Below are positions 50,307-58,592 of a DNA stretch of 64,000 nt, in pieces. The stretch spans positions 181,896 through 245,895 of the forward strand of contig NZ_FZOH01000005.1 in the NCBI RefSeq assembly GCF_900188205.1, read 5' to 3'. The notes under the pieces were generated by a model, which saw nothing but the letters and a program-made list of their open reading frames with translations, did no database searches and had not been told where the DNA came from. Origin of the DNA: Geodermatophilus saharensis. Its GTDB lineage: Bacteria > Actinomycetota > Actinomycetes > Mycobacteriales > Geodermatophilaceae. The first letter of the stretch is position 1, and the number at the start of each line of letters is the position of its first letter. Position numbers and translations under genes: made by a program.

Positions 50307-51545
50307 TCAGCGCGTGACGCCGGTGTGCCCCAGGGAGTAGCGCCCCGGCTGGGGCCACACGCACAGCCCGTGCGGGCTGTCGGCGACCGGGATCCGGGCC
50401 ATCAGGTGCCCGTCGGCGGTGGACAGCACGTACACCTCCGCGTCGTAGCGCCCCGAGAGCCACAGCTGGGTGCCGTCGGCGGTCACCCCGCCCATGTCGG
50501 GACTGGACGGCCCGGGGATCGTCCACTTCGTGATGGGCGCGCCGGTGTTCGCGTCGAGCACCGAGACGCTGTTGTCCTTGCGGTTGGTGACGTAGAGCTG
50601 GGTGGCGTCCCGGCTCGGGTACAGACCGTGCGCCCCCGGGCCGGTCGGGATCTCGCCGATGACCTGGGTGGCCGCGCCGTCGAGGACCCACAGCCCGCCC
50701 TGGTCGGAGTCGGCGACGTAGAAGCGGCTGCCGTCGGGGGAGAGCTTCACGTCCTGCGGACCCATGTGGTGGTTCATCGTCGGCATGTCGATCAGCCGGA
50801 CCACCGTCCGGGAGGGGATGTCGACGACGGCGACCCGCCCGGCGAACTCGCAGCTGAACACCGCCGTCCGCCCGTCGGGTGTGAAGTCGGCGTGGTCGAT
50901 GCCGGCGCAGTCGGGGATCTCCAGCCGGCTCTGCTCGGCCCAGGTGTGCGGGTCGTAGAACACCAGCGACCGGCGGGCCTCGGCCACCGAGATCGCCGCC
51001 GCGCCGTCCGGGGTGAAGTACATGTTGTACGGGTCGTCGACCGGGATCCGCGGACCGTTCCGGCCGGTCACCGGGTCGATCGGGGTGATCGTGTTCCCGA
51101 CGTCGTCGGTGGCGTACAGCGTCGTCATGTCCCAGGACGGGACGACGTGCTGGACCTCCAGGCCGGCGGGGAATCTCGCGACGACCTCGAGGGTGACCGG
51201 GTCGATCTCCCACACCTCGCCGCTGTTGTGCGGCACGTAGACCATCGGCCGGGCGGCCTGCGCGGCCGGGGCGAGCATGCCGGCGGCGGTCTCGGAGTAG
51301 ACGTTCGCGGCGTCCACCACCGGGGGCATCCCCGGCAGCTGGTTCGCGACGACCGGCGTCGGTTCGGCCGTGGTGGACGGGGCCGGGGACTCCGACGGCG
51401 TCGTCGGGGCCGGCGGGGAGGACGACGCGGCCCCGGTGTGCCCCTCGTGGTGGTCTCCGGCGTCGTCCGCGGCACCGGACGAGCAGCCGCTGACCAGCAC
51501 CAGCAGCGCGGCGCCCAGCGCCGCTCCTGCGTTCCGCACGGTCAC
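50307..51545 (-). CDS. Lipoprotein with YVTN-type beta-propeller
   Basis: 412 residues from GTG 51545, with GGGAGG 5 bp upstream. A signal peptide ends in a lipobox (LLVLVSGCSSG), so the protein should be lipid-anchored outside the membrane. A Ser/Pro/Thr linker follows, then a ~340-residue propeller of YVTN repeats: YVPHNSGEVWEIDPVTLEVV, LYATDDVGNTITPIDPVTGR, FYVADSDQGGLWVLDG, LYVTNRKDNSVSVLDANTGA. Such proteins bind partners or ligands; no enzyme motif is seen. It is flanked on both sides by copies of palindromic repeat family 2. Confidence 0.88.
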   Translation of the reverse strand: MTVRNAGAALGAALLVLVSGCSSGAADDAGDHHEGHTGAASSSPPAPTTPSESPAPSTTAEPTPVVANQLPGMPPVVDAANVYSETAAGMLAPAAQAARPMVYVPHNSGEVWEIDPVTLEVVARFPAGLEVQHVVPSWDMTTLYATDDVGNTITPIDPVTGRNGPRIPVDDPYNMYFTPDGAAAISVAEARRSLVFYDPHTWAEQSRLEIPDCAGIDHADFTPDGRTAVFSCEFAGRVAVVDIPSRTVVRLIDMPTMNHHMGPQDVKLSPDGSRFYVADSDQGGLWVLDGAATQVIGEIPTGPGAHGLYPSRDATQLYVTNRKDNSVSVLDANTGAPITKWTIPGPSSPDMGGVTADGTQLWLSGRYDAEVYVLSTADGHLMARIPVADSPHGLCVWPQPGRYSLGHTGVTR

Positions 51546-51633
51546 GTGTCCTCCCGTTCCCCCGGCCACCGGACCGACCGCTCCTCCCCGTCCGGCGACG
51601 GTAGCGTCGCCGACCGGGTGGCGGAGTTCTCGT

Positions 51634-51700
51634 CCGAGCGTGTGCGCGCACGCCGGGTTCCGGGGCTCGCTTCACGGCGCCGGCGCACACGCTCGGGTGG
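51634..51700 (+). repeat. Palindromic repeat family 2, copy 2
   Basis: Ends CCGAGCGTGTGCGC and GCGCACACGCTCGG are perfect inverted repeats; the centre has GCACGCCGGGTTCCGG and GCTTCACGGCGCC. It resembles the copy 1.4 kb away and lies upstream of the propeller gene's promoter. Confidence 0.8.
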
Positions 51701-51841
51701 TGGGCCGGCTCACCCAGGCGGGTGGCCGGCGTGCACGGGCGGGTCCCGGGTTGTCCACAGATCGGCTGAGCGGGCTCCCGCGCACCGCCCCGGTCGACCT
51801 ACGGTCCCTCCCGTTCTGCAACGGGGTGTGACGGGGGTGCG

Positions 51842-52300
51842 GTGCCGACCGCGACGAGTGCGCTCGACGTCGTCGACGGCGAGGTCCGCGAGCTGATCCG
51901 CCGGCGGGGGCTGGACCCCTTCACCGATCCCGGTCCGGTGCGGGTCCTGGTGCGCGACGTGGTCGCCGACTACTCCGAGCGGTCGCTGACCTCCGCGCTG
52001 CCGCCGGTCGGCGACCCCGAGGCGGTGGTGCGCGACGTGCTCGACCGGGTGGCCGGGTTCGGTCCGCTGCAGCGCTGGCTCGACGACCCCGAGGTCGAGG
52101 AGATCTGGGTCAACGAGCCCGGCCGGGTGTTCGTCGCCCGCCGCGGCCGCAGCGAGCTGACCACCACCATCCTGGGGGCGGGGGAGCTGGCCGACCTGGT
52201 CGAGCGGATGCTGCGCACCTCGGGACGGCGCATCGACATGAGCCAGCCCTTCGTCGACGCGATGCTGCCCGACGGGTCGCGGCTGCACGTGGTCATCCCC
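51842..52300 (+). pseudogene. cpaF/tadA pilus ATPase, truncated by the island
   Basis: The first ~153 residues are a normal Flp-pilus secretion ATPase N-terminus: VVADYSERSLTSALPPVGDP, VLDRVAGFGPLQRWLDDPEV EEIWVNEPGRVFVARRG, FVDAMLPDGSRLHVVIP. After VVIP at 52300 the expected DITR...NIRKF is replaced by unrelated, lower-GC DNA, and all Walker motifs are lost. This is the left edge of the accessory island. Confidence 0.88.
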
Positions 52301-52317
52301 AAGGCAAATCGGTCGGC

Positions 52318-52475
52318 AGTCATATCTCCCCAGGCGTCGACAAGCACACCGACGTTAATCCGGGCAAGACGACCACCGGAGATGTATCGGTACACCAATA
52401 GATTGCCCGGGTCACCTCGAGGGCCTGCACAGTCGCACGTCGGGGCGGACGATTGACTGACACGGCGCCCTCAGT
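52318..52475 (-). pseudogene. Excisionase-type (HTH_17) fragment
   Basis: The minus strand reads ALEVTRAIY then, after a frame change, VYRYISGGRLARINVG, which together resemble the V-x-R-x-T-V-Y-R-Y-I-x-x-G-R-L-x-x-x-x-V-G pattern of excisionase/AlpA DNA-binding domains. Upstream and downstream parts are not recognisable. It suggests that a mobile element once ended here. Confidence 0.35.
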
Positions 52476-52586
52476 CGCAAGCGCCGTCGATCCCACCAAG
52501 AGTGTCACGCCTCCCGTTCAGAGCTGATCCCCTAGCCCAACGGTGCAACCTGTGCCAGGCTGTAGGCCGGCCGGCGGGGGGGAAGA

Positions 52587-53984
52587 ATGACCGGTAGAGC
52601 TGTACTGGGACCGCATGAGCCGCGTCGAAGCCTGGTCAAGCTACGCCTAGACTTTGATTACGAAGCGTTTGTTGCCGAAAATCGGGCGCCGGACTTGCTC
52701 AGGCACCTCGCAGAGACTCTCAATATCAACGCCGCGGACATTGCTCTAGTGGACCTTCGTTCTGGCTGTGTGATACTTGTCATCTCCCTCCCTGAGGATA
52801 AAGCGGCCGAGCTTCTTCGACTTGCGAGTAGTGGGCCGGGACGTGCCGCTCTCGCCGGAAACATTCGCTTGCTATCCGTCAGGGAGGGCGACGTGATCGA
52901 AGCAGCGCCACTCAGTCACTTGCATCAGTCGAAGTTTGAGTCGCATTTATCTTGGTTGCACATCTCAGACATGCATATAACCGCTGATTTCGCCGATAAC
53001 ACCAGTGACACAGCCGCCGACCTAGAGCGCTTCCTGGAAGATTTACCTAGCTGTCTAGAGGAAGCTGAAATTGCGCCCGATGCCGTCTTCTTCACTGGTG
53101 ACGTTGCACAGTCGGGTGCGGCCGAGGAGTATGAGTCGGCGGAGACTTTTTTTGTCGAGCTTCAGGAGAGGCTGCCCCATCAGTCGCGCTTTGCTCCGCT
53201 GATCATCGTGCCTGGAAACCACGACGTTACATGGGACGCCATCGACCCAAAGACGGAACTCAAGCTCAGGCGTGAGCTGTCGAACACGAACAATGCGGAC
53301 GCAATCTGCGATGCCGCGGATGCGTATATCCGCGAGCGGCATCGCAATTATGAAGACTTTCTGATCAGTGGTAAGAGTGCAATCCGCGTTCCGGGGGACG
53401 GTGAGCGCTTCTTTGCCCACAAGTTCTTCGCGCCGGTTCGGGGCGTTGAGGTTGGCGTTGCTGCTTTCGATTCCGCGCTTCTGTCGACTAGAAAGGATCT
53501 AGTCGGAAAAGCAACTGCCTCTGCGGTAGGAGACCTGGATCTGCAGTTCCTGCGGCTGGGCCGCCGTCAGCTCAGAAGTGTAGCGGCACCGCTGAAAGAC
53601 TGCACCATACGGATCGCTCTAATGCACCACGAGCCGTTGTCTGAGTGGTATGCCGATCCTGATCGCGAACTGCAGCGGCAAGAACTGACTAAGTACGACT
53701 TCGTGCTCCGGGGGCATCAGCATGAGACCCGGGCGCGAGTTGCTCCCAAGATCGCGGGCAGCGATGACTTCATTGAACTGGCACCAGGAGCGCTCCACAC
53801 GCAGCCGCATTGGTTCCAAGGCTTCATGGCGGTGGAGCTCGATCTGAAGTCGCACCTGATGAGGGTCACGGTCTGGTCGGTGACGGGACATGCGCGCCGG
53901 TGGATGCGTGATCGTGAGTTCGGCGAGGATGGGCGAACCCTACGAGCATTGCCAGATAAAGTCATTCGACGACTACGCGACTAG
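52587..53984 (+). CDS. Calcineurin-like metallophosphoesterase with adaptor-like N-terminus
   Basis: 465 residues from ATG 52587. The phosphoesterase core has every metal motif: LHISDMH (Asp128, His130), FFTGDVAQSG (Asp172), VPGNHDVTW (Asn211, His212), LMHHEP (His347/348) and LRGHQHETR (His377, His379). It should hydrolyse phosphomonoesters or diesters, possibly nucleic acids or nucleotides. Residues ~15-100 form a separate alpha-beta unit ending SGCVILVISLPEDKAAELLR LA...NIRLLSVREGD, similar in shape to the small adaptor ('effector-associated') domains of bacterial conflict proteins. Base composition is clearly lower in GC than the core. No close partner gene is evident downstream. Confidence 0.85.
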   Translation: MTGRAVLGPHEPRRSLVKLRLDFDYEAFVAENRAPDLLRHLAETLNINAADIALVDLRSGCVILVISLPEDKAAELLRLASSGPGRAALAGNIRLLSVREGDVIEAAPLSHLHQSKFESHLSWLHISDMHITADFADNTSDTAADLERFLEDLPSCLEEAEIAPDAVFFTGDVAQSGAAEEYESAETFFVELQERLPHQSRFAPLIIVPGNHDVTWDAIDPKTELKLRRELSNTNNADAICDAADAYIRERHRNYEDFLISGKSAIRVPGDGERFFAHKFFAPVRGVEVGVAAFDSALLSTRKDLVGKATASAVGDLDLQFLRLGRRQLRSVAAPLKDCTIRIALMHHEPLSEWYADPDRELQRQELTKYDFVLRGHQHETRARVAPKIAGSDDFIELAPGALHTQPHWFQGFMAVELDLKSHLMRVTVWSVTGHARRWMRDREFGEDGRTLRALPDKVIRRLRD

Positions 53985-54046
53985 CCTCTGGCATTTGTCG
54001 CTGACAGCTATTGAATGATCACTTGGCTCTCCCCCCCACCGTATGC

Positions 54047-54293
54047 ACAGGAGCCGAGGGGCGCTGCAGGAGGTGGCCGACCGGACCTCGGTCGACGCGC
54101 TGGCCCGGTTCGTCGACGGCCTGCTCGTGGCCATCGAGCGCGGCACCCGCTGGCCGAGGTGCTGCGGGTGCGGGCCGCCGACGCCCGGGAGGCCGGCAAG
54201 CGCCCGGCTGCTCGAGGCCGGCGGCCGCAAGGAGATCGCCATGATGGTGCCGGTCGTCTTCCTGGTGCTGCCGGTCACCGTCCTGTTCACCTA
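54047..54293 (+). pseudogene. tadC (Flp pilus) C-terminal remnant
   Basis: Reads RGALQEVADRTSVDALARFVDGLLVAIERGT, then in another frame PLAEVLRVRAADAREAGKR, then back to LLEAGGRKEIAMMVPVVFLV LPVTVLFT. This is the end of TadC. Two frameshifts are present and the natural C-terminus is cut by foreign DNA at ~54291. It is a stub of the tad operon caught between two accessory segments. Confidence 0.82.
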
Positions 54294-54513
54294 GTGTCCA
54301 ATAAGGGGATCTTACGGCCGCATCCCTGCGCAGCGGCCGCGCGGAACGGTCTCCTCCAAGGCATCGCTGCCTTTCCGCGAATGAGGAGCGCGGCAGCGGA
54401 ATCACGAGCTGCAGGACGACACACGACGCGGTGTTATGACACTCGCTTGTCACTAGGCTCGGGGGCGTCAGCGGGAGACGGGGACTGCCCGTCGTCGAAA
54501 GGAGGGTGATGGC
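54294..54513. other. Intergenic accessory DNA, no gene seen
   Basis: No convincing coding frame. The last 15 bp include AAAGGAGGG, the ribosome-binding site of the next gene. Confidence 0.5.
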
Positions 54514-54969
54514 GTGCCATCGGGCAAGTCGGACACTTCGCCGGATCCCAACGCGATTGAGTCCGAGGTTGTACGCGAAACGATTAGGCGCTATGGCGCA
54601 TTGATCCCCTCAGCAGAGGAGCTGAAGGCGTACGAGGAGGCGGCACCAGGGTCTGCAGATCGCGTCTTGCGTCAGGCGGAGTTGATGCAACGCTTGATTC
54701 GGGAGCAGGTTGAGTTCTCGCGGCGAAACGAAAGGACGGAGTCTCGCCTCCGGGTGGCCGGCTTCATCACTGGCGCTTTCATCGCGCTTGCGGGGCTCGG
54801 ACTTGCCGCCTTTCTGGCGGCTAAGGATTTCTCTGTTGCCGCGACTGTCCTAGGTGCATTGAATGGTGTAGCGATCCTACTATCCGGCATGGCTGCTCTG
54901 CGACATGAGGGCGGACATGGAATTTCTGGAGCTGGGGATGAGCTTCATAAGACTGAGGCGAATTCGTGA
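54514..54969 (+). CDS. DUF2335-like membrane protein
   Basis: 151 residues from GTG 54514, with GGAGGG 7 bp upstream. The N-terminal pattern YGALIPSAEELKAYEEAAPG SADRVLRQAELMQRLIREQ matches DUF2335 (G-x-L-P-x-P-x-x-L-x-x-Y-x-x-x-x-P-G). Two membrane helices follow (FITGAFIALAGLGLAAFLAA, VLGALNGVAILLSGMAALRH). The function of DUF2335 is unknown. The stop overlaps the next start by 4 nt, so the two proteins are made together. Confidence 0.75.
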   Translation: MPSGKSDTSPDPNAIESEVVRETIRRYGALIPSAEELKAYEEAAPGSADRVLRQAELMQRLIREQVEFSRRNERTESRLRVAGFITGAFIALAGLGLAAFLAAKDFSVAATVLGALNGVAILLSGMAALRHEGGHGISGAGDELHKTEANS

Positions 54970-55427
54970 CCGTCGATCCTCCGGCGGCAGCCGACGCCCA
55001 AGCTGCACGGCATGAGCCGGCGATTCGTCATGGCCGTAGTTTTGTAGGCGGTGAGGAACCGCACGGCTTTACCGACGAGGCGACAGCGGCATTTGCGGTC
55101 GAGGTGCAGCGTTATCGAGTCGAGCTCGAAGTACGCGCCCGCGGGCAGAGCCAGAGGGAGGTTGTCGTCAAAGATGACGTGGCCACGGCGATCAAGGAAC
55201 TGCGTCCTAGATCGGTTCGGGAAAAGATGAAGGTCGCGGCCGACTGGACGAAGCGCGTTGGTTTTATGTTTATCGGTTTTGCTGTAGTTCAATTCGACAA
55301 TGTGCACAGTCAAGCGGTCATTGATAGTGGAAGTGTGAACTGGCTTGTTGCAGATGCTGTGGCGGCGACCGTGCTGGTCACAAGCGGCTTCGCCTTGGAT
55401 AGGGCGTCACTGCGGTCCGGCAAGTAG
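54966..55427 (+). CDS. Two-helix membrane protein with histone-fold-like segment
   Basis: 153 residues from GTG 54966. Residues ~37-82 read FTDEATAAFAVEVQRYRVEL then EVRARGQSQREVVVKDDVAT AIKEL: a long helix, a short R-E-V-V-V strand and a D-D-V-x-x-A-I helix, the layout of the second half of an archaeal-histone/HMf-like fold. Two membrane helices follow (VGFMFIGFAVVQFDNV, WLVADAVAATVLVTSGFALD). I know no named family. It is coupled to the DUF2335 gene. Confidence 0.7.
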   Translation: MTVDPPAAADAQAARHEPAIRHGRSFVGGEEPHGFTDEATAAFAVEVQRYRVELEVRARGQSQREVVVKDDVATAIKELRPRSVREKMKVAADWTKRVGFMFIGFAVVQFDNVHSQAVIDSGSVNWLVADAVAATVLVTSGFALDRASLRSGK

Positions 55428-55734
55428 CGGCGACGCGCCCTGGCCACCGTGTCTTCGCCTTGTGACCGTATTCGGCCTTTTCATGCGCCACTGCCTCCGC
55501 GACGGTGCATGACCGCATCGTCGGGAGCACTGACGCGGTCGCGGGACGCCTTGAGGCCGGCACCGCGCATGTGAAGAGTCGGGATGCAGTCAGCCGGGCT
55601 GGGGATGGGGACGGGGGGAGGGAATCCCAGCGTCGACTAGTGAGCAGCCACATCTGTACGACGCGGCGTGGGTCGCGCTCCGTTGATCACCGACCTGCCG
55701 GGCCGGACGTCCGCTACCGACCTACTGTGACGCG
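55428..55734. other. 307-bp stretch without recognisable gene
   Basis: Only short, low-quality open frames on both strands. No repeat or RNA structure stands out. The final TACTGTGACGCGGTGA leads into the next GTG start. Confidence 0.5.
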
Positions 55735-56085
55735 GTGACTGACCCGAGGATGGTGACCGCTCGCCTGGCCCACAGCTACTTCGGCTTCGCGCTGGAGGGC
55801 ATGGCGAAGTACCTGCGCGATCCGCAGGGTGACGACGTCGGCCGGGACAGTTCTCGTCTGAGCGACAGAGTGGCGCGGGCGCTCCAGGGACTTCAGGAGT
55901 CGAAGGAACTGCTGACCGTAGCCGACGACGCCGAGCCGTCGCCGGACCTACTGGCGGCCCTCGTGCAGGCGCGGGACGCGGTGCTGGATGTCGACACCAC
56001 GACTGATGCCAAGAAGCACGCACCCGCCGCGATCGCTGACGCGAGCGAAGCACGAGCGAGGCTCGGCCAGCTCACCCGTGAATGA
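55735..56085 (+). CDS. Hypothetical helical protein
   Basis: 116 residues from GTG 55735. Predicted mostly helical: ARLAHSYFGFALEGMAKYLR, DRVARALQGLQESKELLTVA, LLAALVQARDAVLDVDTTTD. No family recognised. Its 3' third overlaps the minus-strand HEPN-like frame, so one of the two ends is not real. Confidence 0.45.
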   Translation: MTDPRMVTARLAHSYFGFALEGMAKYLRDPQGDDVGRDSSRLSDRVARALQGLQESKELLTVADDAEPSPDLLAALVQARDAVLDVDTTTDAKKHAPAAIADASEARARLGQLTRE

Positions 56086-56660
56086 CCGACCCGGCCTCTC
56101 CGGCGGGTGGACGTAACCCGGCGAACAACCGGTGTTGCGCGCACTCGCAACGGTGAAGACGAGGTCGAGGATGCGGCCGGTGGCGGCTGACAGGAGACGC
56201 TCGACCGCCACCAGCTCGGCCAGTGACGGCGTGTCCTCAGCGTTGACACCTCGGCGGGGTACGCGCTCCCAGTCCTCGGAGTCCTTCGACTCTCGCTCCC
56301 ACTCTCTCAGGTACGCCTGGTACTCCTCCGGGCTACAAAGCTGCTCGATCTCCGACCACGGCCTCGAGGCGTCACGGCTCCGCAGGAGCCAGTCCTGGTG
56401 GACGACGTTGTTACGTCGATCTCGGGCGTCCTCGGCAGCGTTGACAGCGGCCTGAACGGCGGCCTGCAACGCGCCTTCCAGCCGAGTCGAGGCCAGGCGG
56501 CGGACCTTGTCCGTCTGCACCGCGCCGGGCTTTCACCGGGCCTCCTCGAACGGGACGTTGCGGTCGAGGTGGTGCCACAGGCGGCCCATTGGATGTCGAG
56601 CCGGGACCCGGCAATGGTGATCCGGCCAACCTCCTGAAGCACAGCGGGTCCGGGGTACAC
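55948..56660 (-). pseudogene. HEPN-like protein, broken
   Basis: Reads LQEVGRITIAGSRLDIQ, then after a frameshift MGRLWHHLDRNVPFEEAR, an in-frame TGA, then KPGAVQTDKVRRLASTRLEG, ARDRRNNVVHQDWLLRSRDA and WEREAKDS-like WERESKDSEDWERVP. The R-N-x-V-V-H segment is the R-x4-6-H signature of HEPN RNases. One frameshift and one nonsense codon indicate a decayed gene. C-terminal limits are uncertain. Confidence 0.55.
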
Positions 56661-56714
56661 GCAGGACTCCTCGGTGTGCGGGCCGTGTCGAGATCGGCAA
56701 CCAGGCGTGCACGC

Positions 56715-57200
56715 TCAGGACACGAAGCGAGCGCCCTCGTTGCGGAGCATCGCCCACGGTGTCGTGTAGGCGACCCCCAGCCCATTGCAGGCGTCGGGGA
56801 TCTTGATCCTCTTCTTCCCGTCAGGGGCCGGAGTCTCGTGCGTCACGACGATGAAGCCGAGGTCGTGCGCCTGGGCGACGAGGTAGTAGTCGGCCACGCT
56901 CAGGAACTCAGCGAGGGCCGCAGGGACGTACCGCGTCTGAGCGGAAGCCCAAGCAGCGGTGGCCGCGAGGCTCGTGGCGGTACTGGAACTCACATCTAGC
57001 GCGAAGCCGGTGGGCAGCGCCTTGATCCAGTCGGCCAGCTCGTCGCCGCCGTCCTTGATCTCGTCGGCGACCTTGCTGACCGTGAAGACGAGGCCGTCTC
57101 CGTGGGCCTTCTCGATCCACTGCCAAAAGCCGGGGACGATGTCCATCCCGTAGTAGGCGTTCTTGCCCTGGATCATGACGTTGGCGTCGAGTAGGTACAT
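56715..57200 (-). CDS. DUF4411 PIN-domain toxin-like protein
   Basis: 161 residues. MYLLDANVMIQGKNAYYGMD, VFTVSKVADEIKDGGDEL, ADYYLVAQAHDLGFIVVTHE give the four acidic PIN positions (Asp5, Glu47, Asp104, Glu122) expected of DUF4411. PIN proteins are metal-dependent RNases; this subfamily pairs with XRE-ImmA/IrrE proteins. The start overlaps the upstream stop by 1 nt (TGATG). Confidence 0.9.
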   Translation of the reverse strand: MYLLDANVMIQGKNAYYGMDIVPGFWQWIEKAHGDGLVFTVSKVADEIKDGGDELADWIKALPTGFALDVSSSTATSLAATAAWASAQTRYVPAALAEFLSVADYYLVAQAHDLGFIVVTHETPAPDGKKRIKIPDACNGLGVAYTTPWAMLRNEGARFVS

Positions 57201-58351
57201 CAGGCGACCCCGACGGCTTCGCCGAGGTTCTGGAAGGTCTCGTGCCTGCGAACGCCGAGAAGGCGGTAGGCATCGCGGTAGAGCGTGTCACCCTCAAGGG
57301 CGTCGGAGATGATCGCCCGCGCGAAGCGGCGACTCACACGGTATGGCTGTGTCCTGTAGAAGTCGCCGCCTGGGCTTCTCTGCGCAGCCAAATCAGTCAC
57401 TCGCGCCAACTCGTCATCGAAGGCCGGACGGAACTGCTCCCACGTGAGCAAGCCCCTGTCGACCAGCCGACGCAATACAACCAGGGTGCTGACCTTGTAC
57501 TGCCGGGCCAGCCTCTCCAAGTCCTGGGTGAGTGTCGGCCCTTGCAGCGCCTTCGGCATGGACTCCAGCGGGACGAGGAACTCGGCCGCGACGCTGTTGC
57601 ACCATCGCTCCGTGGCGCTGCGGTCGTCCACTTGTCCGAGATCGGGCTTGTCGACTCCGGACTGTCCAGCCCAGACATGAGCCAGCTCATGCGCCAGGGT
57701 GAAGATCTGAGCGGCCTTAGTGTCCGCCCCGTTGACGAAGATCAGCGGCGCAAGGTCGTCGTTCAGAGCGAAGCCACGGAACTCGTCGGGGTCAAGCCTT
57801 CGACGGGTGTTCGAGGCAACGATGCCGCTGACAACGACGAGGATGCCGATGGACTCCGCAGCCTCGATGAGCCCGGTCAGGGCAGCCGTCCAGGTCTGAA
57901 AGCGGCGTCGGGTGTCTAGGTTGAAGCCTAGGGCTGTCGTCATCTGGGCGGCGACATCGCGAGCCGGAGACTGAGGGCTTACGGAACCAACGAAGGACAG
58001 CCGGTCCCCGCCATGCTGGCGCTGGTAGTTGCGGTACCAGTCCTGGCGCTGCTCGGAGAGATAGACCGTGTCCAGGAGGTTCGCGCTTGGACGGGTCAGC
58101 TCGGCGTCCCGCACGGTGCGGTAGTCCGGAACCGGTAGGCCCTCTTCCGGCGGCTCGGGCAGGAAGAAGTACCCGAACGGGGTGTATGTCGCCTGCGCGA
58201 ACGCCTCCAACTGCCGCACGGTGGGCTTCGTTCGACCGCTCTCCCAGTCTCGAAGCCGGGGGAAGCGCTTAGTAAGGCTGTCGCTGTCTAGGCCGGACCG
58301 CTCAAGCGCCCAGGCCAGCATTGGAGGTGCGACGTCGATGCGGACGCTCAC
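57200..58351 (-). CDS. XRE-ImmA/IrrE metallopeptidase, partner of PIN protein
   Basis: 383 residues from GTG 58351. The N-terminal ~70 residues form an atypical HTH (VRIDVAPPMLAWALERSGLD, FPRLRDWESGRTKPTVRQLE AFAQAT). The ImmA/IrrE zinc peptidase motif is TLAHELAHVWAGQ (His221, Glu222, His225), followed by NSVAAEFLVPLES. It probably binds DNA and cleaves or senses a regulator, acting as antitoxin/controller of the downstream DUF4411 RNase. GAGGAGACGTGAGC supplies the ribosome-binding site. Confidence 0.92.
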   Translation of the reverse strand: MSVRIDVAPPMLAWALERSGLDSDSLTKRFPRLRDWESGRTKPTVRQLEAFAQATYTPFGYFFLPEPPEEGLPVPDYRTVRDAELTRPSANLLDTVYLSEQRQDWYRNYQRQHGGDRLSFVGSVSPQSPARDVAAQMTTALGFNLDTRRRFQTWTAALTGLIEAAESIGILVVVSGIVASNTRRRLDPDEFRGFALNDDLAPLIFVNGADTKAAQIFTLAHELAHVWAGQSGVDKPDLGQVDDRSATERWCNSVAAEFLVPLESMPKALQGPTLTQDLERLARQYKVSTLVVLRRLVDRGLLTWEQFRPAFDDELARVTDLAAQRSPGGDFYRTQPYRVSRRFARAIISDALEGDTLYRDAYRLLGVRRHETFQNLGEAVGVA

Positions 58352-58592
58352 GTCTCCTCCTAGCTGGACCGATGGACCCAGAGCCCCGGAACCGGCCGGG
58401 GACCCGAGGGTAGCTAGAGGCACCCACAGGGGCCGGTCAACCGCTCCCCACTCAGACGAGGGGTTACCCCTTCGTGATTGCTGCCCGTCGGTAAGCGCCC
58501 GAGGAGGAGCGGCCGGGCGGGCGAGAGAGGGAGAGACTCCCGCCCGGCCGCGGGAGAGCCGGGTCCGCCCGCCAGCAGGCCCCGGTCCGGGC
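58352..58592. other. Intergenic region of the XRE-PIN pair
   Basis: Contains a GC-rich imperfect hairpin around 58505-58560 (GGCCGGGCGGGCG ... CCCGCCCGGCC) and no convincing gene. Confidence 0.5.

Noticed and set aside
52330..52400. A GKTTTGD run on the plus strand that resembles a Walker A motif
   Set aside because: It lacks the preceding glycines and any ATPase context, and the minus-strand excisionase-like reading explains the sequence better.
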